This document shows positions 1 to 8,500 of a stretch of 64,000 nucleotides of DNA, one piece after another; the stretch's first letter is position 1, and each line of letters begins with the position of its first letter. A model generated the notes under the pieces. That model was not told where the DNA came from, did no database searches, and saw only the letters and a list, made by a program, of their open reading frames with translations. This stretch comes from Candidatus Limiplasma pullicola (GTDB lineage: Bacteria > Bacillota > Clostridia > Christensenellales > Aristaeellaceae), in contig DVIV01000059.1 of assembly GCA_018710985.1 (NCBI GenBank), positions 1 to 64,000 on the forward strand, in the 5' to 3' direction. Both the position numbers and the translations under genes were made by a program.

Positions 1-90
1 CCTGCTTCTTTCTTTTGCGTTTCTCGTTCTCTTCTGTTTCTGTTCCTAATAGTTATTATATATTCGACATGCTTATCCGGTTTTCCTTAT

Positions 91-125
91 AAAAAAAGAC
101 CGTTGACTTGATTTTGTCAACGGTC
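91..125 (-). terminator. Intrinsic terminator of the D,D-carboxypeptidase gene
   Basis: Read on the minus strand, a perfect 10-bp stem (GACCGTTGAC with its complement, 8-nt loop) is followed at once by seven T residues (91-97). It lies about 50 bases past the stop codon of the minus-strand carboxypeptidase. A second GC-rich hairpin without a T tract sits at 130-148. Bases 1-90 show no gene I can support. Confidence 0.9.
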
Positions 126-176
126 TGAGGCCCCGGCTATGCCGGGGCAGGCGTGCACAGACGCGCTGGCCGTCCG

Positions 177-1532
177 CTAGGACGCCAGAAACGCAAATCC
201 ATAGGCGAATAGCCTTTTCAGATCCGTCCAGGCGCGGTTGCGCGTGGGGGCGTCCAGAAGGACGGCGATCAGCGTCTGGCCGTTCCGCTGCGCCGCGCCC
301 ACGTAGCAGAAACCCGCATGCGACGTATATCCGCTCTTGACGCCCGCCGCCCCTTCGATATAGAAGGGCGAGTCGGGCTTAAAAATTTCATAGGCGTTTT
401 CAATGACCAACGGTTCCCGCTTTGATGTGGCGGGCAAGGTGTAGCGCAGGCAGGTAACGATCTGGCAGAAAGTGGGGTTGGTCAGCCCCTGGCGTGCCAG
501 AATGGCCAGATCGCGCGCGGTGGTATAGTGATCCGGGTCATGGTAGCCGTGCGGGTTGACAAAGTGGGTCCCCGTCATGCCCAGCTCATAGGCACGCGCG
601 TTCATGCGGGCTACGAAGGCGTCCACGCTGCCGGCGCACAGCTCGGCCACAGCGTTGGCCGCATCGTTGCCGGAGCGGATGATGAGGCCGTAGAGCAGGT
701 CCAGCATGGTCATCTGCTCGCCCTCATACACGGGCACCAGCGAGCTGTCCTTGGGCACATCCGCCGCGCAGGCGGGAATGGTGACCTCCTCCTCCAGCCC
801 GTCGCGCTCCAGCGCCAGGAGAAGCGTCATGATTTTGGTGGTGCTGGCGGGATAGTGCTGCGTATCGGCCTCGTGGGAAAACAGCACGTTTCCCGTGGAG
901 GCCTCCATCACGATGCAGGCCTTGGAATACAGGTCATCCTCGCTCAGCGCCAGGGGCGTGCTTTCGTCAAAATAGATGGGCGCCTCAAAGCCGTATACGC
1001 TCAGATCGCTCATGAGCAGGTCCACCAGGCCCGGCGTGGCCACGCCGTCCAGGCTGAGCCCGCTCAGCCCCAGCTGGATCATGCGCTGCTGGAACAGCCT
1101 TACGGCCGCTTCGGTATTGTCGCCATAGACGCCGTCGGCGTCATCGGAAAGGAGCTTCAGGTCGATCAGCCGGCTTTGCAGCTGCCGCACACGGTCGCCC
1201 TGGCTGCCCAGGCGCAGGGTGCGCAGCGTGGCCTCCGCCTCCGGGTCAAACAAAAGCGCCAGGGTATCCGCATCGGCCTTTCCGGTCTGGGCCACATCAT
1301 AGCCTGCGGCAGCCAGAAGGCGCTGTGCCTCCTCGACCCCGGCCGCGGTCTGCTTGCCGTAGATGCCGTCGGCCTCGCCCGTAGACAGGCCCAGAGACTG
1401 GAGGCGTTTTTGCAGTTCAACCACCGCGTCGCCCGTATCACCGGAGGCGAGCGGCTGGCGCGCCGTTTCCGCCGCAGCCGGAACGCAGAATGCGATCAGC
1501 AGGACCATAAACAGCGCAAGCAACCGTTTCAT
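177..1532 (-). CDS. Exported D-alanyl-D-alanine carboxypeptidase with two peptidoglycan-binding domains
   Basis: Penicillin-binding serine peptidase (DacF/PBP5-like, peptidase family S11) that trims the terminal D-Ala from peptidoglycan stem peptides outside the membrane. The 451-residue product has a Sec signal peptide (residues 1-21, ending PAAAE), two PG_binding_1 repeats (about 28-95 and 105-175) and the catalytic domain after about 200. The active-site motifs are visible: STTK (SxxK), SGN (SxN) and KSG (KTG-type). It stops soon after the catalytic domain, so the C-terminal beta-domain and amphipathic anchor of classical PBP5 are absent; wall attachment by the N-terminal binding repeats may replace them (inference). 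The ATG follows an AAGGGG-type site and a sigma-A promoter. It is divergent from spoIID. Role in growth versus sporulation cannot be decided from sequence. Confidence 0.9.
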   Translation of the reverse strand: MKRLLALFMVLLIAFCVPAAAETARQPLASGDTGDAVVELQKRLQSLGLSTGEADGIYGKQTAAGVEEAQRLLAAAGYDVAQTGKADADTLALLFDPEAEATLRTLRLGSQGDRVRQLQSRLIDLKLLSDDADGVYGDNTEAAVRLFQQRMIQLGLSGLSLDGVATPGLVDLLMSDLSVYGFEAPIYFDESTPLALSEDDLYSKACIVMEASTGNVLFSHEADTQHYPASTTKIMTLLLALERDGLEEEVTIPACAADVPKDSSLVPVYEGEQMTMLDLLYGLIIRSGNDAANAVAELCAGSVDAFVARMNARAYELGMTGTHFVNPHGYHDPDHYTTARDLAILARQGLTNPTFCQIVTCLRYTLPATSKREPLVIENAYEIFKPDSPFYIEGAAGVKSGYTSHAGFCYVGAAQRNGQTLIAVLLDAPTRNRAWTDLKRLFAYGFAFLAS

Positions 1533-1570
1533 CTTTCGTTAGACCCCTTCCCGCCATCAGGCATGGCTCC

Positions 1571-1599
1571 ATTGTATAAAAACGAAGCGCCAATGGCAA
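1571..1599 (-). promoter_or_regulatory. Sigma-A promoter of the D,D-carboxypeptidase gene
   Basis: On the minus strand TTGCCA (1594-1599) and TACAAT (1571-1576) are separated by exactly 17 bp, with the start codon about 39 bases downstream of the -10 box. Confidence 0.7.
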
Positions 1600-1607
1600 T
1601 CCCTGCC

Positions 1608-1649
1608 GGTCATGGAGAGAAAAAAGCGCGCATATCCTGCCGCGGAGGG
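1608..1649 (+). promoter_or_regulatory. Candidate sigma-E-like promoter and ribosome site of spoIID
   Basis: GGTCAT (1608-1613), 17 bases, then CATATCCT (1631-1638), which fits the CATAnnnT form of mother-cell sigma-E/K -10 elements. The same GGTCAT-N17-CATA spacing precedes the deacetylase gene at 48422. The -35 half is weaker than consensus. The Shine-Dalgarno GGAGGG (1644-1649) begins only 5 bases after the -10, so the message would have almost no leader. Confidence 0.4.
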
Positions 1650-1656
1650 ATGCAGT

Positions 1657-2769
1657 ATGAGGCATGGCTATCCGCCGGTATGGCTGTCCGCCGCGCTGCT
1701 GGCGCTGGCACTGATGTGGAGAATGGTGGGCGCCCCCCTGACGGGACCGCAGCTGGAGGACATCCAGACCCCTTTGTGGCAGGCACGGGTACTGATGCCC
1801 ACGCGGGTCGCGCGCATTTTGCGGCTGTGGCTGCCAGGCTCGCAGGAGGCGCAGGCCCAGACCATCCGCGAGGAGGCCATGGGGGAGGAAGGGCAGGCGC
1901 TGGACCGGCTGATGAACGGCGAGGAGCGGCGGATGATCTCGGTCTATCTGGCAGATGAAGGGCGCGTGGCACAGATGGAGCTGGAGAGCTACGTCTGCGG
2001 CGTGGTGGCGGCGGAGATGCCCGCCGCCTACCATCTGGAGGCGCTGAAGGCGCAGGCGGTGGCTGCGCGCACGCGAGCAGTATGGCAGGTGGAGAACGGC
2101 GGATGCGCGCTCCACGCGGGCGCGGACATCTGCACCGACAGCGCGCATTGTCAGGGATATGCCACCCCTGCCCAGTGCCGTGAGCTGTGGGGAGAGGCAT
2201 ACACCGCCTACCGGGACCGCGTGCTGGAGGCGGTCGCAGCCACCAGGGACGAGCTGGTCACCTACGGCGGCCAGCCCATCACGGTGATGTACCATGCCAT
2301 CAGCGGCGGGCGCACGGAGGCGGTGCAGACGGTGTTTTCAGAAGCGTTGCCCTACCTGGTCAGCGTGGAGAGCGCAGGGGAGGAGGGCGCGCCGGGCTTC
2401 CAGCAGGATGCGTATTTCACGTTTGACGAAATGGCCGCCTTGGTGGACGAGGCGTTTGGGTTGAATTTGACCGCGCAGGAGGTGGAGCGCACCCTTGCAG
2501 TGGCAGGCTACACGGACACCGGGCGCGTGGCTGCCATGCTGGTGGGAGACATGGAGGTGGAGGCTACGGCCTTCCGGCAGGCGCTGGGCCTCAGGAGCAC
2601 CTGGTTTACGCTGTCCATGGACGGGAGCGGCGTCACCTTCCATCAGCGGGGTTACGGTCACGGCGTAGGCATGAGCCAGGCAGGGGCCAACAGCATGGCG
2701 GCCGACGGGGCGGATTACCGCGCCATCCTCACCCATTACTATCCGGGCGTTGCGGTTGAAAAACGCTGA
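1657..2769 (+). CDS. spoIID: Stage II sporulation protein D (SpoIID), lytic transglycosylase
   Basis: SpoIID is a membrane-anchored peptidoglycan lytic transglycosylase that works with SpoIIP and SpoIIM to drive engulfment of the forespore. The 370-residue product has an N-terminal membrane segment (residues about 7-24), the SpoIID/LytB core with the conserved AAEMPAAYHLEALKAQAVAA block holding the family's catalytic glutamate, a YHAISGGRTE motif and the C-terminal GYGHGVGMSQAGA signature. An in-frame upstream ATG at 1612 exists, but 1657 has the well-placed GGAGGG site; an out-of-frame ATG at 1650 lies between. It precedes a SpoIIQ-type gene, an order common in Clostridia. Identification is firm. 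Confidence 0.93.
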   Translation: MRHGYPPVWLSAALLALALMWRMVGAPLTGPQLEDIQTPLWQARVLMPTRVARILRLWLPGSQEAQAQTIREEAMGEEGQALDRLMNGEERRMISVYLADEGRVAQMELESYVCGVVAAEMPAAYHLEALKAQAVAARTRAVWQVENGGCALHAGADICTDSAHCQGYATPAQCRELWGEAYTAYRDRVLEAVAATRDELVTYGGQPITVMYHAISGGRTEAVQTVFSEALPYLVSVESAGEEGAPGFQQDAYFTFDEMAALVDEAFGLNLTAQEVERTLAVAGYTDTGRVAAMLVGDMEVEATAFRQALGLRSTWFTLSMDGSGVTFHQRGYGHGVGMSQAGANSMAADGADYRAILTHYYPGVAVEKR

Positions 2770-2773
2770 AACC

Positions 2774-2814
2774 GCATAGCATGCCTCCCTTTGGGCCAAC
2801 CTATGCCCGGAGGG
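2774..2814 (+). promoter_or_regulatory. Candidate sigma-F-like promoter and ribosome site of the spoIIQ-type gene
   Basis: GCATA (2774-2778), 15 bases, then GGCCAACCTA (2794-2803). This matches the forespore pattern GYATA-N15-GGnnAnAnT except at one position, and matches the spoIIR upstream region element for element (GTATA-N15-GGGCAGGCTA). The ribosome site GGAGGG (2809-2814) begins 5 bases after the -10. Confidence 0.45.
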
Positions 2815-2820
2815 ATGTGC

Positions 2821-3531
2821 ATGCAGAACAATCGCTTTCTGGAGGGGCTGCGCCGCGTCTACGCCCGTTACGACCGGCTGATGGAGAAGCAGGGCTTCTA
2901 CATCATACTGGGGGTATGCGTGCTGGTGATTTTGCTCAGTGCGCTCTACACCTTTCAGCTGCGCGACCAGTGGGAGGAGCCGCCCGCCGCGGCGGATACG
3001 GGCGAGGAGGCGCTGGCGGCGGGCGGCTCGCAGGGAGCGCAGACCCTGAGCGACGCCAAGGCCCTGGTGGAAAGCCGGGGCGCCGGTCTGCCGGCGGTGC
3101 CTACGCAGGCGCCCCTGCGCTTTTCCCAGCCGGTGAACGGTTTTACCGACCGGGGATTCTCCGTGACGGAGCCGCAGTATTTTTCCAAAACCGACGTGTG
3201 GCAGGTGCACCCCGGTATCGACCTGCTGGTACCGTACGGCGAGGTAGTCAAGGCCTGCGGCGCTGGTACGGTGGACGCCGTGTGGGAGGATAACCAGCTG
3301 GGCCTTTGCGTGCGGCTCACCCACGAGGACGGCTACCAGAGCGTGTATGCGGGGCTGAGCAACGCAGACTACGTGCGCGCGGGCGACCCCGTGGCGCAGG
3401 GACAGACCATCGGGCATGCCGGCAACGGCGTGCTGGCCGAAACCGACGCAGGTCCGCACCTGCACCTGGAAATCTGGAAGGATGGCCGTCCGGTTGATCC
3501 GCTCGCCGTGTTTTTGGGGGTTGACAATTAA
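2821..3531 (+). CDS. spoIIQ: Membrane-anchored M23/LytM-domain protein, probable SpoIIQ
   Basis: 236 residues with a short cytoplasmic N-terminus, one transmembrane helix (about 30-48) and an extracytoplasmic LytM/M23 domain (about 105-235). Both zinc-binding signatures of M23 endopeptidases are intact: HPGID (HxxxD) and HLHLE (HxH). In Bacillus subtilis SpoIIQ the first ligand is lost, whereas clostridial SpoIIQ proteins usually keep it, so this one may be an active endopeptidase. Position directly after spoIID and the sigma-F-like promoter support a role in the SpoIIQ-SpoIIIAH channel and engulfment. The start at 2821 was chosen for its GGAGGG site; an in-frame ATG lies two codons earlier. 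A general LytM peptidase is the alternative. Confidence 0.82.
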   Translation: MQNNRFLEGLRRVYARYDRLMEKQGFYIILGVCVLVILLSALYTFQLRDQWEEPPAAADTGEEALAAGGSQGAQTLSDAKALVESRGAGLPAVPTQAPLRFSQPVNGFTDRGFSVTEPQYFSKTDVWQVHPGIDLLVPYGEVVKACGAGTVDAVWEDNQLGLCVRLTHEDGYQSVYAGLSNADYVRAGDPVAQGQTIGHAGNGVLAETDAGPHLHLEIWKDGRPVDPLAVFLGVDN

Positions 3532-3549
3532 GATACATTGTGATACATT
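3521..3549 (+). promoter_or_regulatory. Sigma-A promoter of glmS
   Basis: TTGACA (3521-3526), 17 bp, TACATT (3544-3549). The -35 box lies inside the last codons of the SpoIIQ-type gene. The 5' leader is only about 33 bases, which leaves no room for a glmS ribozyme. Confidence 0.7.
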
Positions 3550-3588
3550 GCAATACGTTTCATAACATTTTAGACGGAGGCGTCTGGC

Positions 3589-5412
3589 ATGTGCGGAATC
3601 GTTGGCTATATCGGAAACAAGCAGGCCTCTCCTGTTCTTCTTGAAGGGCTGGAGAGGCTTTCCTATCGGGGCTATGACAGCGCGGGCGTAGCGGTGATCG
3701 GTCCGGAGGGGCGCATCAGCGTGCGCAAGGCCAAGGGCAGGCTGGAAAACCTCAAAAGCCTGCTCGCCCAAAGCCCGGTGGAGGGCGTGATCGGCATCGG
3801 CCACACGCGCTGGGCCACGCATGGCGAACCCAGCGACTTAAACGCCCATCCCCATACGGATGTCAAGGGCGGCATCGCGGTGGTGCACAACGGCATCATT
3901 GAAAACCATGAATCGCTGCGCAGATATCTGGAGAGCACCGGCGCGCGCTTCGTCAGCCAGACGGATACGGAGGTAATCGCCCATCTGCTCAACCACCTCT
4001 ACGAGGGCGATATGCGCCGCGCGCTGCTGCGCGCCATGGGCATGCTGGAGGGCAGCTACGCCCTGGGCGTGATCTGCGATCAGGAGCCCGACGTGCTCTA
4101 CTGCGCCCGCAACGACAGCCCGCTGGTCATCGGCGCCAGGGATGGGGAAGGCTTCATCGCGTCGGATATTCCGGCGCTGCTCAGCCATACGCGCGACGTG
4201 ATTTTTCTGCAGGACCGGGAGATCGGCGTGCTGGACCGCCGCGGCGTGAGCGTATACGACGCCTACGGAAAGACCCGCCAGCATGCGGTGTTTCATGTGG
4301 ACTGGGACCTGTCCAGCGCCGAAAAGGGCGGATATGCCCACTACATGCTTAAGGAGATCCATGAGCAGCCCACGGCCCTGCAGAGCACCTTTACCCCCAG
4401 GGCAAATGGGTACGACTGGCTCCCTGTCACGCGCGAGGAGGCGCGCGCGCTTCGCAAAATCAGCATCGTGGCGTGCGGCACGGCCTATCACGCGGGCATG
4501 GTGGGCAAGTATGCCATCGAGCGGCTGGCGCGCGTGCCTGTGGAGGCGGAAATCGCCAGCGAATACCGCTACCGCGACCCCATTATAGGGGAAAACGAGC
4601 TGTTCATCGCCGTGTCGCAAAGCGGCGAGACGGCCGACACGCTGGCAGCGCTGCGCGAAGCCAAGCGCCGGGGCGCGCGGGTGATGGCGATATGCAACGT
4701 GGTGGGCTCGACCATCACGCGCGAGGTGGGGGAGGAAAACACCCTCTACACCTATGCGGGCCCGGAGATTGCCGTGGCCAGCACCAAGGCGTACATTACC
4801 CAGGCCGAACTGATGGTGATGCTGGCCGTGGCCCTGGCCGACCTGCGCGGGCAGATCTCACCGGAGCGCGCGGTCCAGCTGACGGAGGAGCTTTCCCTCC
4901 TCCCGCGCAAGGCCGAGCAGGCGCTGGGGGTGGAGGAGCAGATGCAGCGCCTCACCAGCATGCTCAGCCAGAAGCGGCATGTATTCTTCGTGGGGCGCGG
5001 GCTGGATTACGCCCTTTCGATGGAAGCGGCGCTCAAGCTCAAGGAGGTCAGCTACATTTTCAGCGAGGCCTATGCGGCGGGCGAGCTTAAGCACGGCCCC
5101 ATCGCCCTGCTCAAGGAGGGAAGGCTGGTGGTGGCCACCATCACCCAGCCCGCTCTGTTGGAAAAGACCATGAGTAACCTGCGCGAGGTGGCCGCGCGCG
5201 GGGCGCAGGTGGTGGCCGTGTGCCGCGAAAGCCTCGCGCCCAAGGTGCGCGGGCAGGTGGATGAGGTGATCGCCATCCCCGACGCGGACGACCTGCTCGC
5301 GCCGCTGCTGGCGGTGATTCCGCTCCAGCTGTTCGCCTACTGCATGGCGGTGGCGCGCGGCTGCGACGTGGATAAGCCGCGCAACCTGGCCAAGAGCGTC
5401 ACAGTGGAATAA
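3589..5412 (+). CDS. glmS: Glutamine--fructose-6-phosphate aminotransferase (GlmS)
   Basis: Makes glucosamine-6-phosphate from fructose-6-phosphate and glutamine, the entry step to UDP-GlcNAc for peptidoglycan. The 607-residue length is standard. The N-terminal MCGIVGYIG exposes the class II amidotransferase cysteine after Met removal; GHTRWATHG and the HPH region follow. Two SIS sugar-isomerase domains occupy about 285-425 and 455-600 (SQSGETADT, STKAYITQ, ELKHGPIALL), and the C-terminus LAKSVTVE is typical. Its own promoter lies at 3521-3549 and a strong terminator follows. Unlike many Bacillota there is no glmS ribozyme upstream, so control must be by another route. Confidence 0.97.
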   Translation: MCGIVGYIGNKQASPVLLEGLERLSYRGYDSAGVAVIGPEGRISVRKAKGRLENLKSLLAQSPVEGVIGIGHTRWATHGEPSDLNAHPHTDVKGGIAVVHNGIIENHESLRRYLESTGARFVSQTDTEVIAHLLNHLYEGDMRRALLRAMGMLEGSYALGVICDQEPDVLYCARNDSPLVIGARDGEGFIASDIPALLSHTRDVIFLQDREIGVLDRRGVSVYDAYGKTRQHAVFHVDWDLSSAEKGGYAHYMLKEIHEQPTALQSTFTPRANGYDWLPVTREEARALRKISIVACGTAYHAGMVGKYAIERLARVPVEAEIASEYRYRDPIIGENELFIAVSQSGETADTLAALREAKRRGARVMAICNVVGSTITREVGEENTLYTYAGPEIAVASTKAYITQAELMVMLAVALADLRGQISPERAVQLTEELSLLPRKAEQALGVEEQMQRLTSMLSQKRHVFFVGRGLDYALSMEAALKLKEVSYIFSEAYAAGELKHGPIALLKEGRLVVATITQPALLEKTMSNLREVAARGAQVVAVCRESLAPKVRGQVDEVIAIPDADDLLAPLLAVIPLQLFAYCMAVARGCDVDKPRNLAKSVTVE

Positions 5413-5420
5413 ACGGCGCA

Positions 5421-5471
5421 ACCGGGCGTTTTCGACCCCTTGGGGTGCGGAAGAAAACGCCCGGTTTTTTT
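5421..5471 (+). terminator. Intrinsic terminator of glmS
   Basis: CCGGGCGTTTTC pairs with GAAAACGCCCGG over an 18-base loop and is followed by seven T residues (5465-5471), nine bases after the glmS stop codon. Confidence 0.92.
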
Positions 5472-5508
5472 GATGCTTTTGAAATCACCGCGGGGAGGCG
5501 TCCGGCCG

Positions 5509-8500
5509 CTACCGCAGGGGGAAGGTGGCCTCGTGGATGCGCCCGTCGTCAGTGAGAATCAGCCGGCCGTCGCGCAGCTGCTCGCCGTCCGCGGTGGGGA
5601 AGGGGCAGTCGCGCGAGGCGTGCAGGTGGTAGGTGGCCGTGCCGAAACGGTAGGTCACGCGCAGGTCGTCCCAGCCGGCGGGGGCTACGGGCCGGAAGCG
5701 CAGCACGCTGCCCGTTTTTTGGAAGCCCAATAGCTGCGTCAGCACCACGTATTGCAGCCAGCCGGCGCTGCCGGTGTACCAGGTCCAGCCGCCGCGTCCG
5801 CGCTGCTGGGGATTGGCGTACACGTCCGCGGCCAGCGCGTAGGGCTCCACGCGGTAGCGCAGGGCCAGCTGGCGCGTGGCGGCGTGGCGGATGGGCAGCA
5901 GGGCGGAAGCCAGCTCCCAGGCGCGGCCGTCCTGCCCCAGCTGGTGCAGCGCGGCCACGGCCCAGCAGGCGGCGTGGGTGTATTGCCCGCCGTTTTCCCT
6001 GACGCCGGGCAGGTAGGCCGCGATGTAGCCCGGCTGCTCCTGCCCCTGAAAGGGCGGTGTAAAGAGCTTCATCAGCCCGACGTCCGGCTCGTAGAGCATG
6101 CGCCAGGCATTGTCCATGGCCAGGGCGCAGCGGTCGCGCGACACGCCGCACAGCACACCCCAGGCCTGCGGAAGCAGGTCGATACGGCATTCCTCATTGG
6201 CGGCGCTTCCCAGACGGCTTCCGTCGTCATACCAGGCGCGCAGATACCACCCGCCATCCCAGGCATAGCGGTCCAGAGCGGTCAGCAGGGCTTCCCGCCG
6301 CTCCAGCAGCCTTTGGGTCTCCGGCGGCTCGCACAGGGGGGCGAACAGGCGCAGCACCTCGCACAGGAACATGCCCAGCCATACGCTTTCGCCGTTTTCG
6401 CCGCCTACGCGGTTCATGCCGTCGTTCCAGTCGCCGCCGCCCATCAGGGGCAGACCGTGTGCGCCGCAGGCCACGTGGTCGATGGCGCGCAGGCAGTGCA
6501 GCCGGAGCGGCTCGGAGATTTCGGACACCTCCGGTACAAACAGCCGCTCGTTTTCCGTATCGGCAAGCGGCTCGCCGCGCAGATAGGGCGCTTCCTCGCT
6601 TAGCACGGCGGTATCGCCGGTGACCTGCACGTAGAGCGCAGTCACATAGGGCAGAAACAGCTTGTCATCGCTGATGCGGGTACGCACGCCGTAGCGCGGC
6701 GGGTGCCACCAGTGCTGCACGTCGCCTTCCTCGAACTGATGCGCGGCGCATTCCACAAGGTGCGCGCGCACCGCGTCCGGCCGGGTATGCAGCAGGGACA
6801 GCATGTCCTGCAGCTGGTCGCGGAAGCCCAGCGCGCCGCCCGCCTGATAGAAGCCCGCGCGCATCCACAGCCGGGAGGCCTGCACCTGATAGGGAAGCCA
6901 TCTGCCCAGCATGAGGGCCATGGCGGGGTCGGGCAGGTCGAAGCGCAGGACGTTCAGACGTTCCTCCCACTGCTGGCGCACGGCATGCAGGCGCAGGGTG
7001 GCGCCGTCGCGGGCAAAGCCTGCCAGCGCATGGAGCAGCGCTTCCGCGCCGGCGGCATGGGCCAGCGTCGTGGTGATGGTACGCGTTTCCCCGGGCCGGA
7101 GGCGGACCTCATAGCACAGGACGGCGGTGTCGCCAAAGTCGCTGGGCAGGTTCTCGCCTCCGCACAGCGCGGCGGGCGCCACGCCCCAAAGCCCCTGAAA
7201 CACGCCCGAGCTCATGGTCGTGCTCAGCGAGGGCGGCGGGTCTATGCCAAAGAGGCCCGCCACGCCTTCCATGCATGGGTTTTGCGCGAGAATGCCGCCC
7301 TCCGCGCGGCTCAGCGCCGTCAGCTGCGCCGCGGACGCCTGGGTTCCGGGGCTGAAGATGCAGGTGTGCATCAGGGTGAGCGTGCGCGCTGCGCGGTCTT
7401 CGTTGCGCAGCTGAATCACGCGCGCACCGATGGCGGCTTCGCCGTCGGTGAAGCAGGACATGCGGCAGTACACGCCGTAGCAGCTGCATTCGTAGACCGT
7501 TTCTCCGGGCGCATGGGTCACGTGCACAGGCATGTTGTGTCCCATCGGCTGGCGGGTCAGCGACCACAGCAGGCGGTGCGCATCATCGCGCAGGAAGAAG
7601 TTTTCCTCGCCACGCGGGGTTACGCCGTCGTTGGGCCAGCGGGTCAGCCGGCCCGAATGGCTGTTGCCGGCGTAGGTGAAGAGCAGCCCGCTTTCGCCCG
7701 CGAGGGTGCCGAAATGCTCCGAGCAGAGCGGATTGCACCACGGCGCCGGGGTCTGGCGTCCGGCGGGCAGCGTGATGCGGTAGTTGCCGCCGTCCCGCGT
7801 AAAGCCGCCGTAGCCGTTGTCAAACAGCATCGCGTCCGCCTCGGGCAGCAGGGGCTTCCATTCGGCGCTGGGGCGGCATGTGTAGAGCGGACGGACGCGC
7901 ATGCTCACCTCCAGGGCGTGCAGCTGTTCCTCCAGCGATCCGCCGTCCGTGGAGAGCACCACGCGCGCAGCGGCCCGCAAAAGGCCCAGCTGGTCGGCCG
8001 TCAGGCTGTCGAAAAGATGCACGCCGCTCTCCCTGCCGATCAGCTCATGGCTGTGGCAGGACTGCGCCAGGGCGCTGAGCCGCTCGCGCAGCGGATGATC
8101 ATAGCCCGACGGTTGCGTCACGGCCAGCACCAGATCCACCCACAGGCCGTGCATGCGGTACCAGGCATGCGCCCTGAGCAGCAGCTGCACCAGGGACAGG
8201 TCTTTTCCCTCACGGCATTCCAGCAGCAAAATGGGCAGATCACCGCTGATGCCCATGCTCCACAGGGCGCTCAAAGGAAGGGAATTCTCCGCGGCATAGC
8301 GCAGCTGAGCGGGCTGGCCGGTGTAGCACAGCGGGCCTACCAGGCGGGAAACGCCGTCCAGCATGCCCGCGGAAAGCCCCAGATAGCGCGCCGTGACCAG
8401 CCCGCGCGTCAGGGCGGGGCCATAGGCGCGCAGCGCGCCGTCCACCTGCCCGTAGCGCTCCAGAAAGGCGCCCGGCGCGTCGCTTTCACCGGGGAGAAGG

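Noticed and set aside
3532-3588. glmS ribozyme upstream of glmS
   Set aside because: Only 57 bases separate the genes and the predicted leader is about 33 bases; the ribozyme needs well over 100 nt and none of its core is present.
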